Origin: Marinobacter sp. AC-23
GTDB taxonomy: Bacteria; Pseudomonadota; Gammaproteobacteria; Pseudomonadales; Oleiphilaceae
Assembly: GCF_001858325.1 (NCBI RefSeq)
Contig: NZ_MBPP01000045.1
Span: forward strand, 94,693-158,692
Reading direction: 5' to 3'
Length of the DNA stretch: 64,000 nt
The notes beneath the pieces are model-generated. The model was not told the origin of the DNA, ran no database searches, and saw only the letters and a list, made by a program, of their open reading frames with translations. Within the stretch, counting starts at the first letter, position 1. Every line of letters begins with the position of its first letter. The translations under genes were made by a program, and so were the position numbers. This document shows, piece by piece, positions 8,991 through 18,717 of this stretch.

Positions 8991-11900
8991 TTACTCAGAC
9001 GCAGCAATCAGGCTGGCGTTACCTCCAGCAGCCGTTGTGTCCACACACAGGTGCCGTTCAATCACAAATCGCTGATCAAGGGTGTGCTCTGTGATCAGCG
9101 GCAGCAACGCGCCATCCCGCTTAGCCAGTGCCTGCCTATACTTACGCAGAACCGGCTTTTCAGCACAGCTTACAACCGCTTCAAACCCTCGGGCTGTAGC
9201 CAAGCTTCCGGATCCAATTGCCCTTCGGCTCCCGTGATGGGTAGCCCAGCTTGTGCCGCACGGCTAACTGTATCGCCAACGCCCGGCGCAACCACCACTA
9301 CCTTGTTACCTTGGGACAACGCCATAGCAACCTGTGCCAAGGCTGTTTCCTTGTCTGGCCCTATACACAGCACCACGCCACGGGCGTGATTGCTAAGGCG
9401 GTTAAGCTCTCCTGTTGGTCCTGGCAATTCTTCAGCTTCGGCGTCCAGAGGCGCTGGCACTTTCCCAAAAATTGGCTGCATAGCGTCAATTCTGGCTTCT
9501 GACCCCAGCAATTTGATTTTATTCAAACTACCAATGAGTTCCTCTAGCTTCTTGCCGTCAACCGTCTTGCCACCAGATTCCAGAGGGCGCTCAACGGTAT
9601 CACCTTTCAAGAAACGGCGAAGATACTGTGGACCACCTGCTTTAGGGCCAGTTCCAGAAAGACCTTCACCACCAAATGGCTGGGAACCCACGATGGCACC
9701 AATCTGGTTACGGTTAACGTAGGTGTTGCCCACTTTGATACGGCTTGCAATCCGCTCAACCCGATTATCAACCCGGCTATGAATGCCGAAGGTTAGCCCG
9801 TACCCCCGGGCATTCACGGCATCCACTACCTGGTCAATTTCCTTGGCTTCAAAGGTGGCCACGTGCAGTACCGGGCCGAAAATTTCTTCTTCCATGTCTG
9901 CGATTCCGCTAACCTTCAGCACCGCAGGAGACACAAACAACCCGTTTTCCGGTACCGGAATCTTTTTAAGCAGGCGCCCTTCACGCTCAAACTTATCGCA
10001 GTGATCCACGATCTTCTTGCGGGCAGCCTCATCGATTACCGGGCCAACATCTGTAGATAGCGCCCAAGGATCGCCAATACCTAGCTCTTCCATGGCGCCA
10101 TAGAGCATTTCAAGCAGGTTCTCAGCAATATCCTTCTGCACATACAGCATGCGCAGCGCTGAGCAGCGCTGACCGGCACTCTGGAAGGACGATGCGAGCA
10201 CGTCACGTACCACCTGCTCCGGTAGCGCAGTTGAATCCACAATCATTGCGTTCAGGCCGCCGGTTTCCGCAACCAGAGGTGCATCCGGGGCCATGTTTTC
10301 TGCCATTACTTTGTTAATACGCTGAGCAGTTGCGGTGGAGCCCGTAAAGCACACTCCCGCCACCCGTGGATCAGAGGTCAGCGCCGTACCTACGGTAGAG
10401 CCCGTGCCTGGCAGAAGCTGGATGGCATCTTTGGGGATACCGGCTTCGTGCATAAGCTCAACAGCACGAACCGCCAGCAACGAGGTTTGCTCTGCAGGCT
10501 TGGCAACCACGACGTTGCCGGCAGCCAGGTTCGCCAAAATCTGACCAGCAAAGATGGCCAACGGGAAGTTCCAGGGCGAGATACAACAGATTATACCGCG
10601 AGCTTCGCCGTTATCTTTGTTACGAATACCTTCGTTGGCATAAAACTGGGAAAAGTCCACAGCTTCACGAATCTCGGCAATGGCATCCAACAAAGACTTG
10701 CCGGCTTCGCGGGTTGTCAGTGCAAACAGTTCATCTGAATTCTGTTCCAACAGATCGCCCACCTTGCGAACACAGGCAGCGCGTTCTTCCGCTGACATGG
10801 CGGACCAGCTTATAAAGCCTTGCTCAGCGGCGGTAATGGCTGCATCCACATCGGCTTCATTCGCGTGGGTTATATGCCCAACCAGGTCATCCGGCTTTGC
10901 AGGATTTTTAACCTCCACCACATCTGTACCGGCTACCTCTGCGGCAATGAGCGGGCCACCCGCCCACCGGTGGCGAAGAAAAGCATCACGGCCTTTGTCA
11001 ATCTGCGCAACGGTTACCGGATCGGTAATATCCCAACCTTTGGAGTTTCGGCGATTGGCACCAAACAGGTCTGCAGGGCGCACAATGACTTTACTGGACA
11101 AGTTTTCACCCAGCTCCTGAACAATATCAATAGGGTCCTTCGCAATTTCTTCAGGACTGATACTGGTGTCAACAATCTGGTTGACGAAGGAGCTGTTAGC
11201 GCCATTTTCAAGCAACCGGCGAACCAGGTAGGCCAGCAAATCGCTGTGCTTACCCACGGGTGCGTAAATCCTGCAAGGCACACCGCTCTCAGCAAGAACC
11301 TGATCGTGCAGCGATTCGCCCATACCGTGCAAACGCTGGAATTCGTAATTCTTCAGCCCGGCCGTTCGCGTCATTTCCAAAACAGCAGAGACAGAGTGCG
11401 CATTGTGGGTGGCAAACTGCGGGTAAATGCGGTCGCTCATATCCACAAGCTTCTTTGCGCAAGAAAGGAACGCAACGTCACTGCCGGCCTTGCGGGTAAA
11501 TACAGGAAAGTCCGTCAAGCCCATGACTTGGGCGCGCTTGATCTCGGCATCCCAGTAAGCACCTTTCACCAGACGCACCATGATGCGGCGGTCGAGCTTT
11601 TCCGACAACGCGTAGAGCCAGTCAAGGGTGTGCGACGCGCGTTTGCCAAATGCCTGAACCACCACGCCAAAACCATCCCAATTCGCCAGTGCCGGGTCGG
11701 CCATTATGCCTTCGATAACATCCAGCGAAAGATCAAGGCGATCTTGTTCTTCGGCATCAATGTTAAAGCCCATATTCGCAGCTGCCGCTTTTTTGGCCAG
11801 CTTTAACGCACGGGGTAACAACTCATTCATTACTCGTTCTTTCTGGCCGTACTCGTAACGAGCCAGCAACGCAGAGAGCTTTACCGAGATACCCGGATTT

Positions 11901-12619
11901 TTGCGCACATCGCCTGAGCAGTTCTTGGCTATGCTATCGATGGCGTTGGAATAGGATTCAAAATAGCGCCGGGCATCGGCATCGGTGCGGGCAGCTTCGC
12001 CAAGCATGTCGTAGGAGTATGTGTAGCCCTTTGCCATGTAGGGCTTAGCTTCGCTCTGTGCTTCTTCGATATCACGCCCCAGAACAAACTGCCGACCCAT
12101 TTCTTTCATTGCCTGCCCAGCAACTGTACGAACCACAGGCTCGCCCAAGCGCTTAACCAACCTGCGAAGCGTATCGCCCACGGTGTGGCGCTCAGAATCT
12201 TTCAAAAGGTTGCTGGTCAACAAAAGCGCGACAGTAGTGGAGTTAATAAAGGTAGAAGACGCTTTACCTACGTGGGCTCCCCAGTTGCCTGACGTGATCT
12301 TATCTTCAATCAGCGCATGGATGGTCGTGTTATCAGGCACACGTAGCAATGCCTCCGCCAGACACATAAGCGCTACGCCCTCTTTGGTGGTGAGGCCGTA
12401 TTCCGCAAGGAATTTTTCCATAATCGTGGATTTCGCGCTATCCCGAACACTGCGCACCAAGTCGGCCGCGCGGGCAGAAATAGCTTTACGTTCTGCCCCA
12501 GACAACTGAGCGTCAGCAATCATCTCGTGGATCACCTTGTACTCATCTTCGAGATAGTAATCGCGAATCGCCTGCCGACTGCTGGCAAGCTCCGGAGCCA
12601 CTGATTGCTGCGATCTCAT
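8991..12619 (-). CDS. putA: bifunctional proline dehydrogenase / glutamate-semialdehyde dehydrogenase, frameshifted near 9202
   Basis: Oxidises proline to glutamate in two steps. Order: PutA arm, then the FAD-dependent proline dehydrogenase barrel (YSYDMLGEAA near 200, RLVKGAYWDAEIKRAQ near 345-360), then the aldehyde dehydrogenase domain (SPWNFPLAIF near 565, GQRCSALR around the catalytic Cys near 800). There is no N-terminal ribbon-helix-helix, so it is bifunctional and does not repress its own operon. In the raw frame it stops at 9170 after 1149 residues. One frame over, the expected PutA tail (ALLPLITEHTLD, ending NASLIAASE) continues to TAA at 8991-8993, giving about 1209 residues. A single A lost at about 9202 accounts for this. 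Confidence 0.93.
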
Positions 12620-12902
12620 ACTTGTACCCTCTCAGTTGTTTGTCTTCCCGCATTCTACCGACAACGGCAAAGACTATTTCTCTGTAAAAACCGAATACAC
12701 TTGCCGCTTCGGCTTTATTAGCGAATATAAATGTATTAATTATCTCTCATGAAATACAATTTCAGGCAAAACTCCCTGAACCACTCAACAAAACCAACTC
12801 AAAGCCCCAGTGATACTTGGCATTTATAGCCTACAGCATAGTGCCCATGTCCATGGCTTGCCCAAAAGTGGCGGTTTTACGCTTTGTGAAGGATAGAACA
12901 AC
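12620..12902. promoter_or_regulatory. divergent putA / Lrp-type regulator control region
   Basis: The 283 bases between the two divergent starts. It is notably AT-rich at about 12713-12770 (runs such as TATAAATGTATTAATTA), which is typical of Lrp-family binding sites. Both promoters must lie here. I cannot assign individual boxes with confidence. Confidence 0.45.
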
Positions 12903-13355
12903 ATGAACGAGCTGGATCGAATCGACCATTCCATCATTCGCGAATTGCAGAAGAACGCTCGGATTACGGTTACCGAACTTGCGTCACGGGTCGGTTTATC
13001 CAAAACTCCGTGTCAAGTGCGCATGCGCCGACTCGAAGAGCAGGGATTTATTACAGGCTACACGGTGCTGGTTAATCAGACCAAGCTAGGCCAAAGCCAT
13101 ATCGCCTTCGCTCAGATCACCCTGAACGACACCAGCAGCGAGGCGCTGAAGGCTTTCAACGCAGCCGTTAAGCAGATTGCCGCGATTGAGCAGTGCCACA
13201 TGATTGCCGCCAATTTTGATTATTTGATGAAAGTGCGAACGCGCAACATGGCGGAGTACCGCCAGGTATTGGGAGAGCAGATTTCCGCCCTGCCCCATGT
13301 ACTGCAAACCAGTACATTTGTGGTCATGGAAAATGTAAAAGACGCGGGGCTTTAG
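12903..13355 (+). CDS. Lrp/AsnC-family regulator, probable proline-responsive activator of putA
   Basis: A 150-residue Lrp-type regulator. The N-terminal helix-turn-helix is at residues 4-60 (DRIDHSIIRELQKNARIT, then ELASRVGLSKTPCQVRMRRLEEQG), and the C-terminal RAM ligand-binding domain is at about 68-145 (HMIAANFDYLMKVRTRNM). Being divergent from putA, it is the likely proline-responsive activator, as PutR is in alphaproteobacteria and Lrp-type PutR in other gammaproteobacteria. The absence of a DNA-binding domain in this PutA supports an external regulator. The role is inferred from position. Confidence 0.87.
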   Translation: MNELDRIDHSIIRELQKNARITVTELASRVGLSKTPCQVRMRRLEEQGFITGYTVLVNQTKLGQSHIAFAQITLNDTSSEALKAFNAAVKQIAAIEQCHMIAANFDYLMKVRTRNMAEYRQVLGEQISALPHVLQTSTFVVMENVKDAGL

Positions 13356-13360
13356 AAAGC

Positions 13361-14134
13361 CTACTTGTTGACTCTCGCTAGCCCCAGAGAAGACACGTGC
13401 AGACCCAGCTCACTGCGATACATGGCATTGCCGATACCCAACACAATGTTCTCCACTTTGAAATTTGAGGACACTGCGCTTGCGCCACCGGGAGAGCGGG
13501 ATTCCAGAACAAGCACCAGTCGCAGGAGATCCATTAGCCGGATGACCAAATCGAGAATACCGAAATCCTCGGGCGCGTCGTCGATCTCAGTTAGAACATA
13601 GTCCCTGGCGGACTCCACAACATAAGCTTCGTGATCGGTTAAATGCTCTGTACCAAGGCATTTGATGGATTCTACGCGCTGCTGCCGTTCACGCCGGATA
13701 GCCTCCATGCACACCTGCCCGGAGTTTTCAGGCAAATCCCCCTGGCGCAGAATGCCAGCGAGCCGGAAGTCTACCTTCCCTTCACTGCGCATCTGTTCGA
13801 ACTCGTTTTTCAGGCTCATTTTTGCATGAGGCAAATACCGACGAACCGCCGTTTCGCGGGCGCGTTCCAGGTCTTCCGTAGTCGCCAGACTCACCAGCGA
13901 GCTCATCACCCGCACGCAGTGGAGCAAGTGTTGCCAAATAGCCGGCTCAATGGAGTGAGGGTTATGCGGAAGGACACGTTTGATAGACACAAACTCGAAG
14001 TAGAGTGCTGTCACCTCCTGCTCCGAGAAATCAGACGTCCGGATAATCCGCCGCAACCCTAGCTTTTCAATATCCAACAAAAGGCTGGGGATCAGCATCA
14101 GGACGTAATGTTGGGCACCTTCCGAAATCGGCAT
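13361..14134 (-). CDS. uncharacterised cytosolic helical protein
   Basis: A 257-residue protein I do not recognise. It is predicted to be mostly helical, with no signal peptide or membrane segment. Visible features are a charged middle (ARETAVRRYLPHAKM) and a C-terminal DFGILDLVIRLMDLLRLVLVLESR stretch that could be an amphipathic or dimerising helix. It lies 31 bases downstream of the MFS gene on the same strand, so it may belong to an efpL-MFS-unknown transcript. It converges on the Lrp gene with a 5-base gap. Confidence 0.6.
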   Translation of the reverse strand: MPISEGAQHYVLMLIPSLLLDIEKLGLRRIIRTSDFSEQEVTALYFEFVSIKRVLPHNPHSIEPAIWQHLLHCVRVMSSLVSLATTEDLERARETAVRRYLPHAKMSLKNEFEQMRSEGKVDFRLAGILRQGDLPENSGQVCMEAIRRERQQRVESIKCLGTEHLTDHEAYVVESARDYVLTEIDDAPEDFGILDLVIRLMDLLRLVLVLESRSPGGASAVSSNFKVENIVLGIGNAMYRSELGLHVSSLGLARVNK

Positions 14135-14165
14135 ATCTATTAGCTGCTCCGCTTTGGGCTTGCCT

Positions 14166-15341
14166 TTACCTTAGCACCATTTCTCTACCCTTAACCCCAC
14201 GCGCCACATGAATCACCAGCACACCCAACGCCATCACCACCAGGGTAAGCCAAAGGCCATTGGTATAGTTGCCTTCCACATCGGCCAAGTAGCCAACAAC
14301 AGCGGGCGCGAGCATCTGGGCAATCCCGTAGCTGAAGGTAAGCCGGCTCATGGGCCGAGAGGGATTTTCAGGGAACTCGCGCCCCACCATCGCTAGCATC
14401 ATGCTGACAATACCAATGAAGCTGGCGCCATAAATGACTGCGCTGAGCATTACGCTGGCCATACTGGTGTTAATGATCAGCATTAGAATACTTACAGAGT
14501 TGAGCGTGTAGGCAAGATAGAGTGCCGTCCATTGCCCCCAGCGGCGGGTAAATACATCCCACAGCCAACAGGCGGGCGTAGCCGCCAGGCCGGCAATCAG
14601 CCAGATAAGCCAGCCTCGGCCGCTGAGCTCCGGCATGGATTCGGCAATAGCCACGAGAAAAGTTGCCGTGACTACATAACCAACACCGGCACAGAAGTAG
14701 GCCAGTTGCAGCATAACAATAAATCGGCTTCGCTCATCGCCGGCGCCTGCGCTGCCCGTTTTCGGCATAGCACAGGCACGATAGTCAGGCATCCAGCGCC
14801 AGACGGGGATCAATAGCACCAGCGCTGCCAGCCCGTATATCACCCATTGCTGATCCCAGGTGAACTGCCCCCGAATCAGTTCTGCCAAAACGGCCGTTAG
14901 CACAATGCCCAGGCCGATCCCCGAGAAAAACACGCCAAGCTCGGATTTTTGGTTGTTCTTGATTAACCAACTCATCAGCAGGCCGGCACCGAGCAACATC
15001 CCCGCTGAGGTACTCAGCCCGGAGATGAAGCGCAGTAGATACCAAAGCCAGAGGTTGGTGGTGTACCCCATGAGAACGGTGGAAACCACCGCGACAACAA
15101 GCCCCAACTGATACAACTTTACTTTAAGGCCGATATCACTGATTCGCGTGATCAGCAGCGCGCCCGTAAGGTAGCCTGCGTAGTTCACAGTTGCCAGCAA
15201 GCCAATCACCGACTGGCTCAGCCCAAGCGCCTCTACCATCTCGGGGATCATCGGCGTGTATGAGAACCGGGCGATACCCACCGTGACCACAACCGCGATC
15301 ACGCTGGCAACCAGTACCTTGAGGGTCTCCTTCGTTATCAT
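14166..15341 (-). CDS. YbfB/YjiJ-family MFS transporter
   Basis: A 391-residue major facilitator with twelve hydrophobic segments. The N-terminus has the YbfB/YjiJ-like pattern GIARFSYTPMIPEM (residues 22-35), with GYLTGALLITRISD at the loop 2-3 position. Substrate unknown. The gap to the upstream efpL gene is only 18 bases, and a GGTCTCC-type ribosome site precedes the ATG. Confidence 0.82.
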   Translation of the reverse strand: MITKETLKVLVASVIAVVVTVGIARFSYTPMIPEMVEALGLSQSVIGLLATVNYAGYLTGALLITRISDIGLKVKLYQLGLVVAVVSTVLMGYTTNLWLWYLLRFISGLSTSAGMLLGAGLLMSWLIKNNQKSELGVFFSGIGLGIVLTAVLAELIRGQFTWDQQWVIYGLAALVLLIPVWRWMPDYRACAMPKTGSAGAGDERSRFIVMLQLAYFCAGVGYVVTATFLVAIAESMPELSGRGWLIWLIAGLAATPACWLWDVFTRRWGQWTALYLAYTLNSVSILMLIINTSMASVMLSAVIYGASFIGIVSMMLAMVGREFPENPSRPMSRLTFSYGIAQMLAPAVVGYLADVEGNYTNGLWLTLVVMALGVLVIHVARGVKGREMVLR

Positions 15342-15359
15342 GGGTCTCCTTACCTCACA

Positions 15360-15926
15360 TTAAGCCCGGCTCAAGAACTTCCGCTCTTCCACATTGATCT
15401 TGATGCGATCGCCCGTGGATATGTGCTCAGGAACCTGTATTACCAGGCCGGTTGCCATTCTCGCAGGCTTGGTGCGAGCGGTTGCTGACCCACCCTTTAC
15501 TGACGGGTCGGTTTCCTCAATATCCAGCTCAACGGTTGGCGGTAACGCCAGGGAAACCGGCGCTTCACTGACCAGAATCACCATAACGCCCTGGGTATCT
15601 TCGCTGATGAACAGCAGTTCGTCCGCAATGGCTTCACGGTTCAGGCTGTACTGCGTAAAGTCTTCGTTATCCATGAAGACGTATTCATCGCCATCAGAAT
15701 AGGAAAAGGATGCAGCCCTGCGCACAAGATCGGCAAGGTTCAGCATATCCGTGTCTTTAAACGTCTGGTCAATCTTGTTGCCTGTTACCACGTCGTACAT
15801 GCGCATGCGGTAGAGACTGCCGCCGGCACGGCCCTGAGGAACAGAGCGCTCAATATCCTTGACGAAATATACCCGCCCTTCGTATTCAACTGCAGAATTC
15901 TTCTTGATTTCACTTGCTCTAGGCAT
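15360..15926 (-). CDS. efpL: elongation factor P-like protein EfpL (YeiP)
   Basis: Paralogue of elongation factor P that relieves ribosome stalling. 188 residues with three small beta domains: KOW-like N-domain (residues 1-65), central OB domain ([14 protein letters not shown] near 102-115) and C-terminal OB domain ending in [18 protein letters not shown], the typical end. The N-terminus [17 protein letters not shown] fits EfpL rather than canonical EF-P: the tip loop lacks the KPGKG-type lysine motif and reads [10 protein letters not shown]. Confidence 0.88.
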   Translation of the reverse strand: MPRASEIKKNSAVEYEGRVYFVKDIERSVPQGRAGGSLYRMRMYDVVTGNKIDQTFKDTDMLNLADLVRRAASFSYSDGDEYVFMDNEDFTQYSLNREAIADELLFISEDTQGVMVILVSEAPVSLALPPTVELDIEETDPSVKGGSATARTKPARMATGLVIQVPEHISTGDRIKINVEERKFLSRA

Positions 15927-16211
15927 TTTTTAAAGCTCCAAAACAATACCGTAAACGCATCCATACTGGGTATAAGCCAGCCTGTTTCACTCCTGGCGAT
16001 TCTACCCGCAGACCTGCCCTGCCGATACAGGACAAGTGGACACTATAGGACATTCTGTAAAAAGCTTCCTGGCGCTATAATCGGATTCATATAAGAAAAA
16101 CCAATTTGATGTAAGCTATGCCCCATTGTGACCATCATATTTGCCCTAACCTGGTTTCAGGCAGGCACATTACGCATGGTCAGCACGCTTACGGCTAATC
16201 TGAAAGGTGTT

Positions 16212-17066
16212 ATGAAAGTACCCAAGAGACTACAACCCCTAGTCGACGACGGCATGGTCGACGAAGTGCTTTACCAGCTTATGAGCGGTAAAGAAGCACA
16301 AGTTTACGTGGTGCGATGTGGCGAAGACCTACGCTGCGCAAAGGTATTCAAGGAAGCGAAGAAGCGGAGCTTCAAACAGGCTGTTGAGTACCAGGAAGGG
16401 AGAAAGGTACGTAATAGCCGCCGCGCCCGAGCCATGAGCAAAAAGACCCGGTACGGGCAGAAAGAGCAGGAGAATGCTTGGCTCAATGCAGAAGTGGATG
16501 CCCTTTATCGCCTAGCCAGGGCCGGCGTACGCGTACCAGAGCCCATGGGGTTTGTGGACGGTGTATTGCTGATGGAGATGATTGCCGATGCCGATGGCAA
16601 AGCTGCCCCACGGCTGGACGACATTACTCTTGTTCCAGAGCAGGCCAGAGATTACCACCACCGGGTTATCGCAGAGATTGTCCGAATGCTAAGTGTTGGA
16701 CTGATCCACGGCGACCTGTCGGAATTCAACGTACTGGTGGAGGGCAAAGGCCCTGTGATCATTGACCTGCCCCAGGCTGTAAACGCTGCCGGCAACAATA
16801 ACGCCGAGCGCATGCTTGAGCGGGATGTGGACAATATGCGCCGCTATTTTGGCAAATACGCGCCCGACCTTCTGGTTACCGATTACGGTAAGGAAATCTG
16901 GGCGCTGTATGAAAGCGGCGACCTGCACGCAGACAGTGAGCTTACCGGGTGTTTCGAGCACGACACCCGCAGCGCCGATGTGGACGAGCTTATGGCGGTA
17001 ATCGATTCTGCCAAAGAGGAAGAGCGCGAACGCCAGGAGCGCATGCTGGACGACGACGAGGACTAG
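16212..17066 (+). CDS. RIO-type serine protein kinase
   Basis: Atypical protein kinase of 284 residues. The start is set at ATG 16212 (MKVPKRLQPLVDDG) because family members begin there; the upstream in-frame codons give unrelated sequence. Features: LMSGKEAQVYVVR nucleotide loop near residues 21-33, catalytic HGDLSEFNVLV near 178-188 and the metal-binding Asp in VIIDLPQAV near 196. The C-terminus is acidic. Bacterial RIO kinases of this type are common in Pseudomonas and relatives with unsettled substrates. Confidence 0.85.
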   Translation: MKVPKRLQPLVDDGMVDEVLYQLMSGKEAQVYVVRCGEDLRCAKVFKEAKKRSFKQAVEYQEGRKVRNSRRARAMSKKTRYGQKEQENAWLNAEVDALYRLARAGVRVPEPMGFVDGVLLMEMIADADGKAAPRLDDITLVPEQARDYHHRVIAEIVRMLSVGLIHGDLSEFNVLVEGKGPVIIDLPQAVNAAGNNNAERMLERDVDNMRRYFGKYAPDLLVTDYGKEIWALYESGDLHADSELTGCFEHDTRSADVDELMAVIDSAKEEERERQERMLDDDED

Positions 17067-17073
17067 CGCCCTG

Positions 17074-17099
17074 TGGCTAGCCGCCAGCCAGGCTAGCCA
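17074..17099. terminator. hairpin at convergent RIO kinase / synthase-like junction
   Basis: TGGCTAGCC at 17074-17082 pairs perfectly with GGCTAGCCA at 17091-17099 around an 8-base loop. It sits 8 bases after the kinase stop and 6 before the end of the opposing gene. It has no T tract, so its terminator activity is uncertain. Confidence 0.5.
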
Positions 17100-17104
17100 A
17101 GTGC

Positions 17105-17779
17105 TTACCACGCAAGCCAGATAACGTGTTTAGCACCTTTGCCGGGGCGGTGAGCCCGCACGGTTACGGCTTCCGCCGTAAGACCCGCGCGCTTCAGCCG
17201 TTCGGTGAAGGTTGGATCCTGCCCTGCCGACCAATAGGCCAGAACACCATCTGGCCGAAGCGCCGCCTGGGCAGCGTCAATACCCGCCGGCGTGTACAGC
17301 CAATCGTTTTCTTTGCGCGTCAGGCCCTCTGGGCCGTTATCTATATCCAGCAAAATAGCGTCGTAGCTGGCAGGCGAGCTTTTGATCAATTGCACGACAT
17401 CGCCAATGTGTACTCGGGCGCGGGGGTCGTTTAGTGGATAGCCCGCTGCACTGCCTAAAGGCCCCTGGTTCCAGTGCTCTACTTCGGGCACAAGCTCAGC
17501 GACCGTCACCTCTGCGGTGTCACCCAGTGATTGCAAAGCTGCAGCAAGGGTGAAGCCCATGCCCAGTCCGCCAATCAGCACTTTAGGTGCAGGATGATCC
17601 GCAATGCGCTCACAAGCCAGAGTGGCAAGCGCATCCTCAGAGCCATGCAGGCGAGTGTTCATCAGCTCACCTGAAGTACCCGCGATTCGAATGGAGAATT
17701 CCTGATCGCGCTGCAGCAGGCGTAACTCTGTGCCTTTTCCGGGGATAATCGCAGTACCAAGCAACTCGAAGCGAGCCAT
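17105..17779 (-). CDS. spermidine-synthase-like methyltransferase-fold protein
   Basis: A 224-residue Rossmann-fold protein of the spermine/spermidine synthase superfamily. LIGGLGMGFTLAAAL near residues 69-83 is the nucleoside-binding motif, VAELVPEV near 94-101 carries the ribose-binding Glu, and AILLDIDNGP near 141-150 replaces the DxxDP region. It lacks the full N-terminal beta domain and tetramer features of true SpeE, so the reaction is unclear. It is annotated in many genomes only as spermidine synthase-like. Confidence 0.75.
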   Translation of the reverse strand: MARFELLGTAIIPGKGTELRLLQRDQEFSIRIAGTSGELMNTRLHGSEDALATLACERIADHPAPKVLIGGLGMGFTLAAALQSLGDTAEVTVAELVPEVEHWNQGPLGSAAGYPLNDPRARVHIGDVVQLIKSSPASYDAILLDIDNGPEGLTRKENDWLYTPAGIDAAQAALRPDGVLAYWSAGQDPTFTERLKRAGLTAEAVTVRAHRPGKGAKHVIWLAW

Positions 17780-17818
17780 AAAAACCTCTGAAGGTGGAAT
17801 CCTGAATAGTGAGGGAAA

Positions 17819-18258
17819 TCAATGCTGCGCGAGAATGGCTCGTTCTGTATGCCCGGGCAATACGCCGGTTAACCAGGCCTCAACAACAACCTCGCCGTGT
17901 TGGTTGGACAGTATCGCTTCAGCCTTTGCGCGGTTGCGCTCATCGGCTTCGGTAATGGTGAACTCACAGGTAATGGTATCGCCGAAGTAAACTGGCCGGC
18001 GGAACCGGAAATTCATTCCGGATGCCAGCCAGCCAATTTGCCACCCACTTCGGTAATCATGCCTCCGACCAGCAAGCCGTGGCAGATTTTACCCCGGAAA
18101 TCCTTGGCAGCGGCGAAACGCTCATCGTAGTGAATCGGATTCATATCCCGGCTGATTTCGCCGAACGCTACCGTGTCATTCTCAGTGAACGTTCGGGTAA
18201 CCGTAAACACGTCACCCGCTTTGAGGCCCCGAATGGCCTGTTCTCGAATATACGTCAC
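17819..18258 (-). CDS. MaoC-type (R)-specific enoyl-CoA hydratase, frameshifted near 18028
   Basis: Hot-dog-fold dehydratase of about 146 residues after repair. The N-terminal half contains the hydratase motif with Asp and His (SRDMNPIHYDERFA, residues 36-49) and ICHGLLVGGMI near 57-67. It breaks after GGKLAG into a premature stop at about 18013. The C-terminal half (MNFRFRRPVYFGDTITCEF onward) is in the next frame and ends at 17819. Restoring one G at about 18028 gives GGKLAGLASGMNF, the expected join. It hydrates trans-2-enoyl-CoA to the (R)-3-hydroxy form, relevant to PHA or fatty acid metabolism. Confidence 0.8.
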
Positions 18259-18295
18259 TAAGGGCTCTCCGGGACTCTGTCAGGTATATAAAGCG

Positions 18296-18660
18296 TCACA
18301 CTCGGCCAGCCAGGCGGCGCTCAACCCATGAATGGTAAAGTTTGGCCAGGGAAGGTCGAATCACGGGTAAGGATATCAGCCATGCCAGTGGTTTCAGTAC
18401 CGGGACTCGCGACATTAACAGTATGTACGCGTCCATCTCACGATGGATTTCGCCTGATCATCCTTCACATGCAATTCCCGAAGTGCTTTACCCGGATCTA
18501 CACCCTGCTGGCGCAGCTCGTCGTCGCGACCTGTGATGTCCAGCCATTCAACCGACTCACCGGTTTTCCCCGCCAGCTTTTCGTACCAGCGGCGATCCTT
18601 GATACAGGTGGAGCAGGAACCATCGTAAAAAACGATCAGCTTGCCGGATTTCAGACTCAT
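18296..18660 (-). CDS. DUF393 (DCC-type) thiol-disulfide oxidoreductase-like protein, frameshifted near 18454
   Basis: Thioredoxin-like DCC family protein, about 121 residues after repair. The defining motif FYDGSCSTCIKDRRWYE carries the CxxC at about residues 15-18. The start is ATG 18660, with GGAGGGC upstream. In the raw frame it stops early at 18415. After restoring one G in the CAGGC region near 18454, it continues as EIHREMDAYILLMSRVP and ends in a WVERRLAGR tail that is normal for this family. Function in vivo unknown. Confidence 0.77.
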
Positions 18661-18717
18661 AAAAGCCCTCCCGTCATAACGAAAGCCTGGCAAGTACTCT
18701 AACACACCCGGCAAGCT

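Noticed and set aside
10820..11806. 328-codon open frame on the plus strand inside putA
   Set aside because: It is antisense to the conserved PutA domains, has no ribosome site and encodes no recognisable family; a shadow of codon bias.
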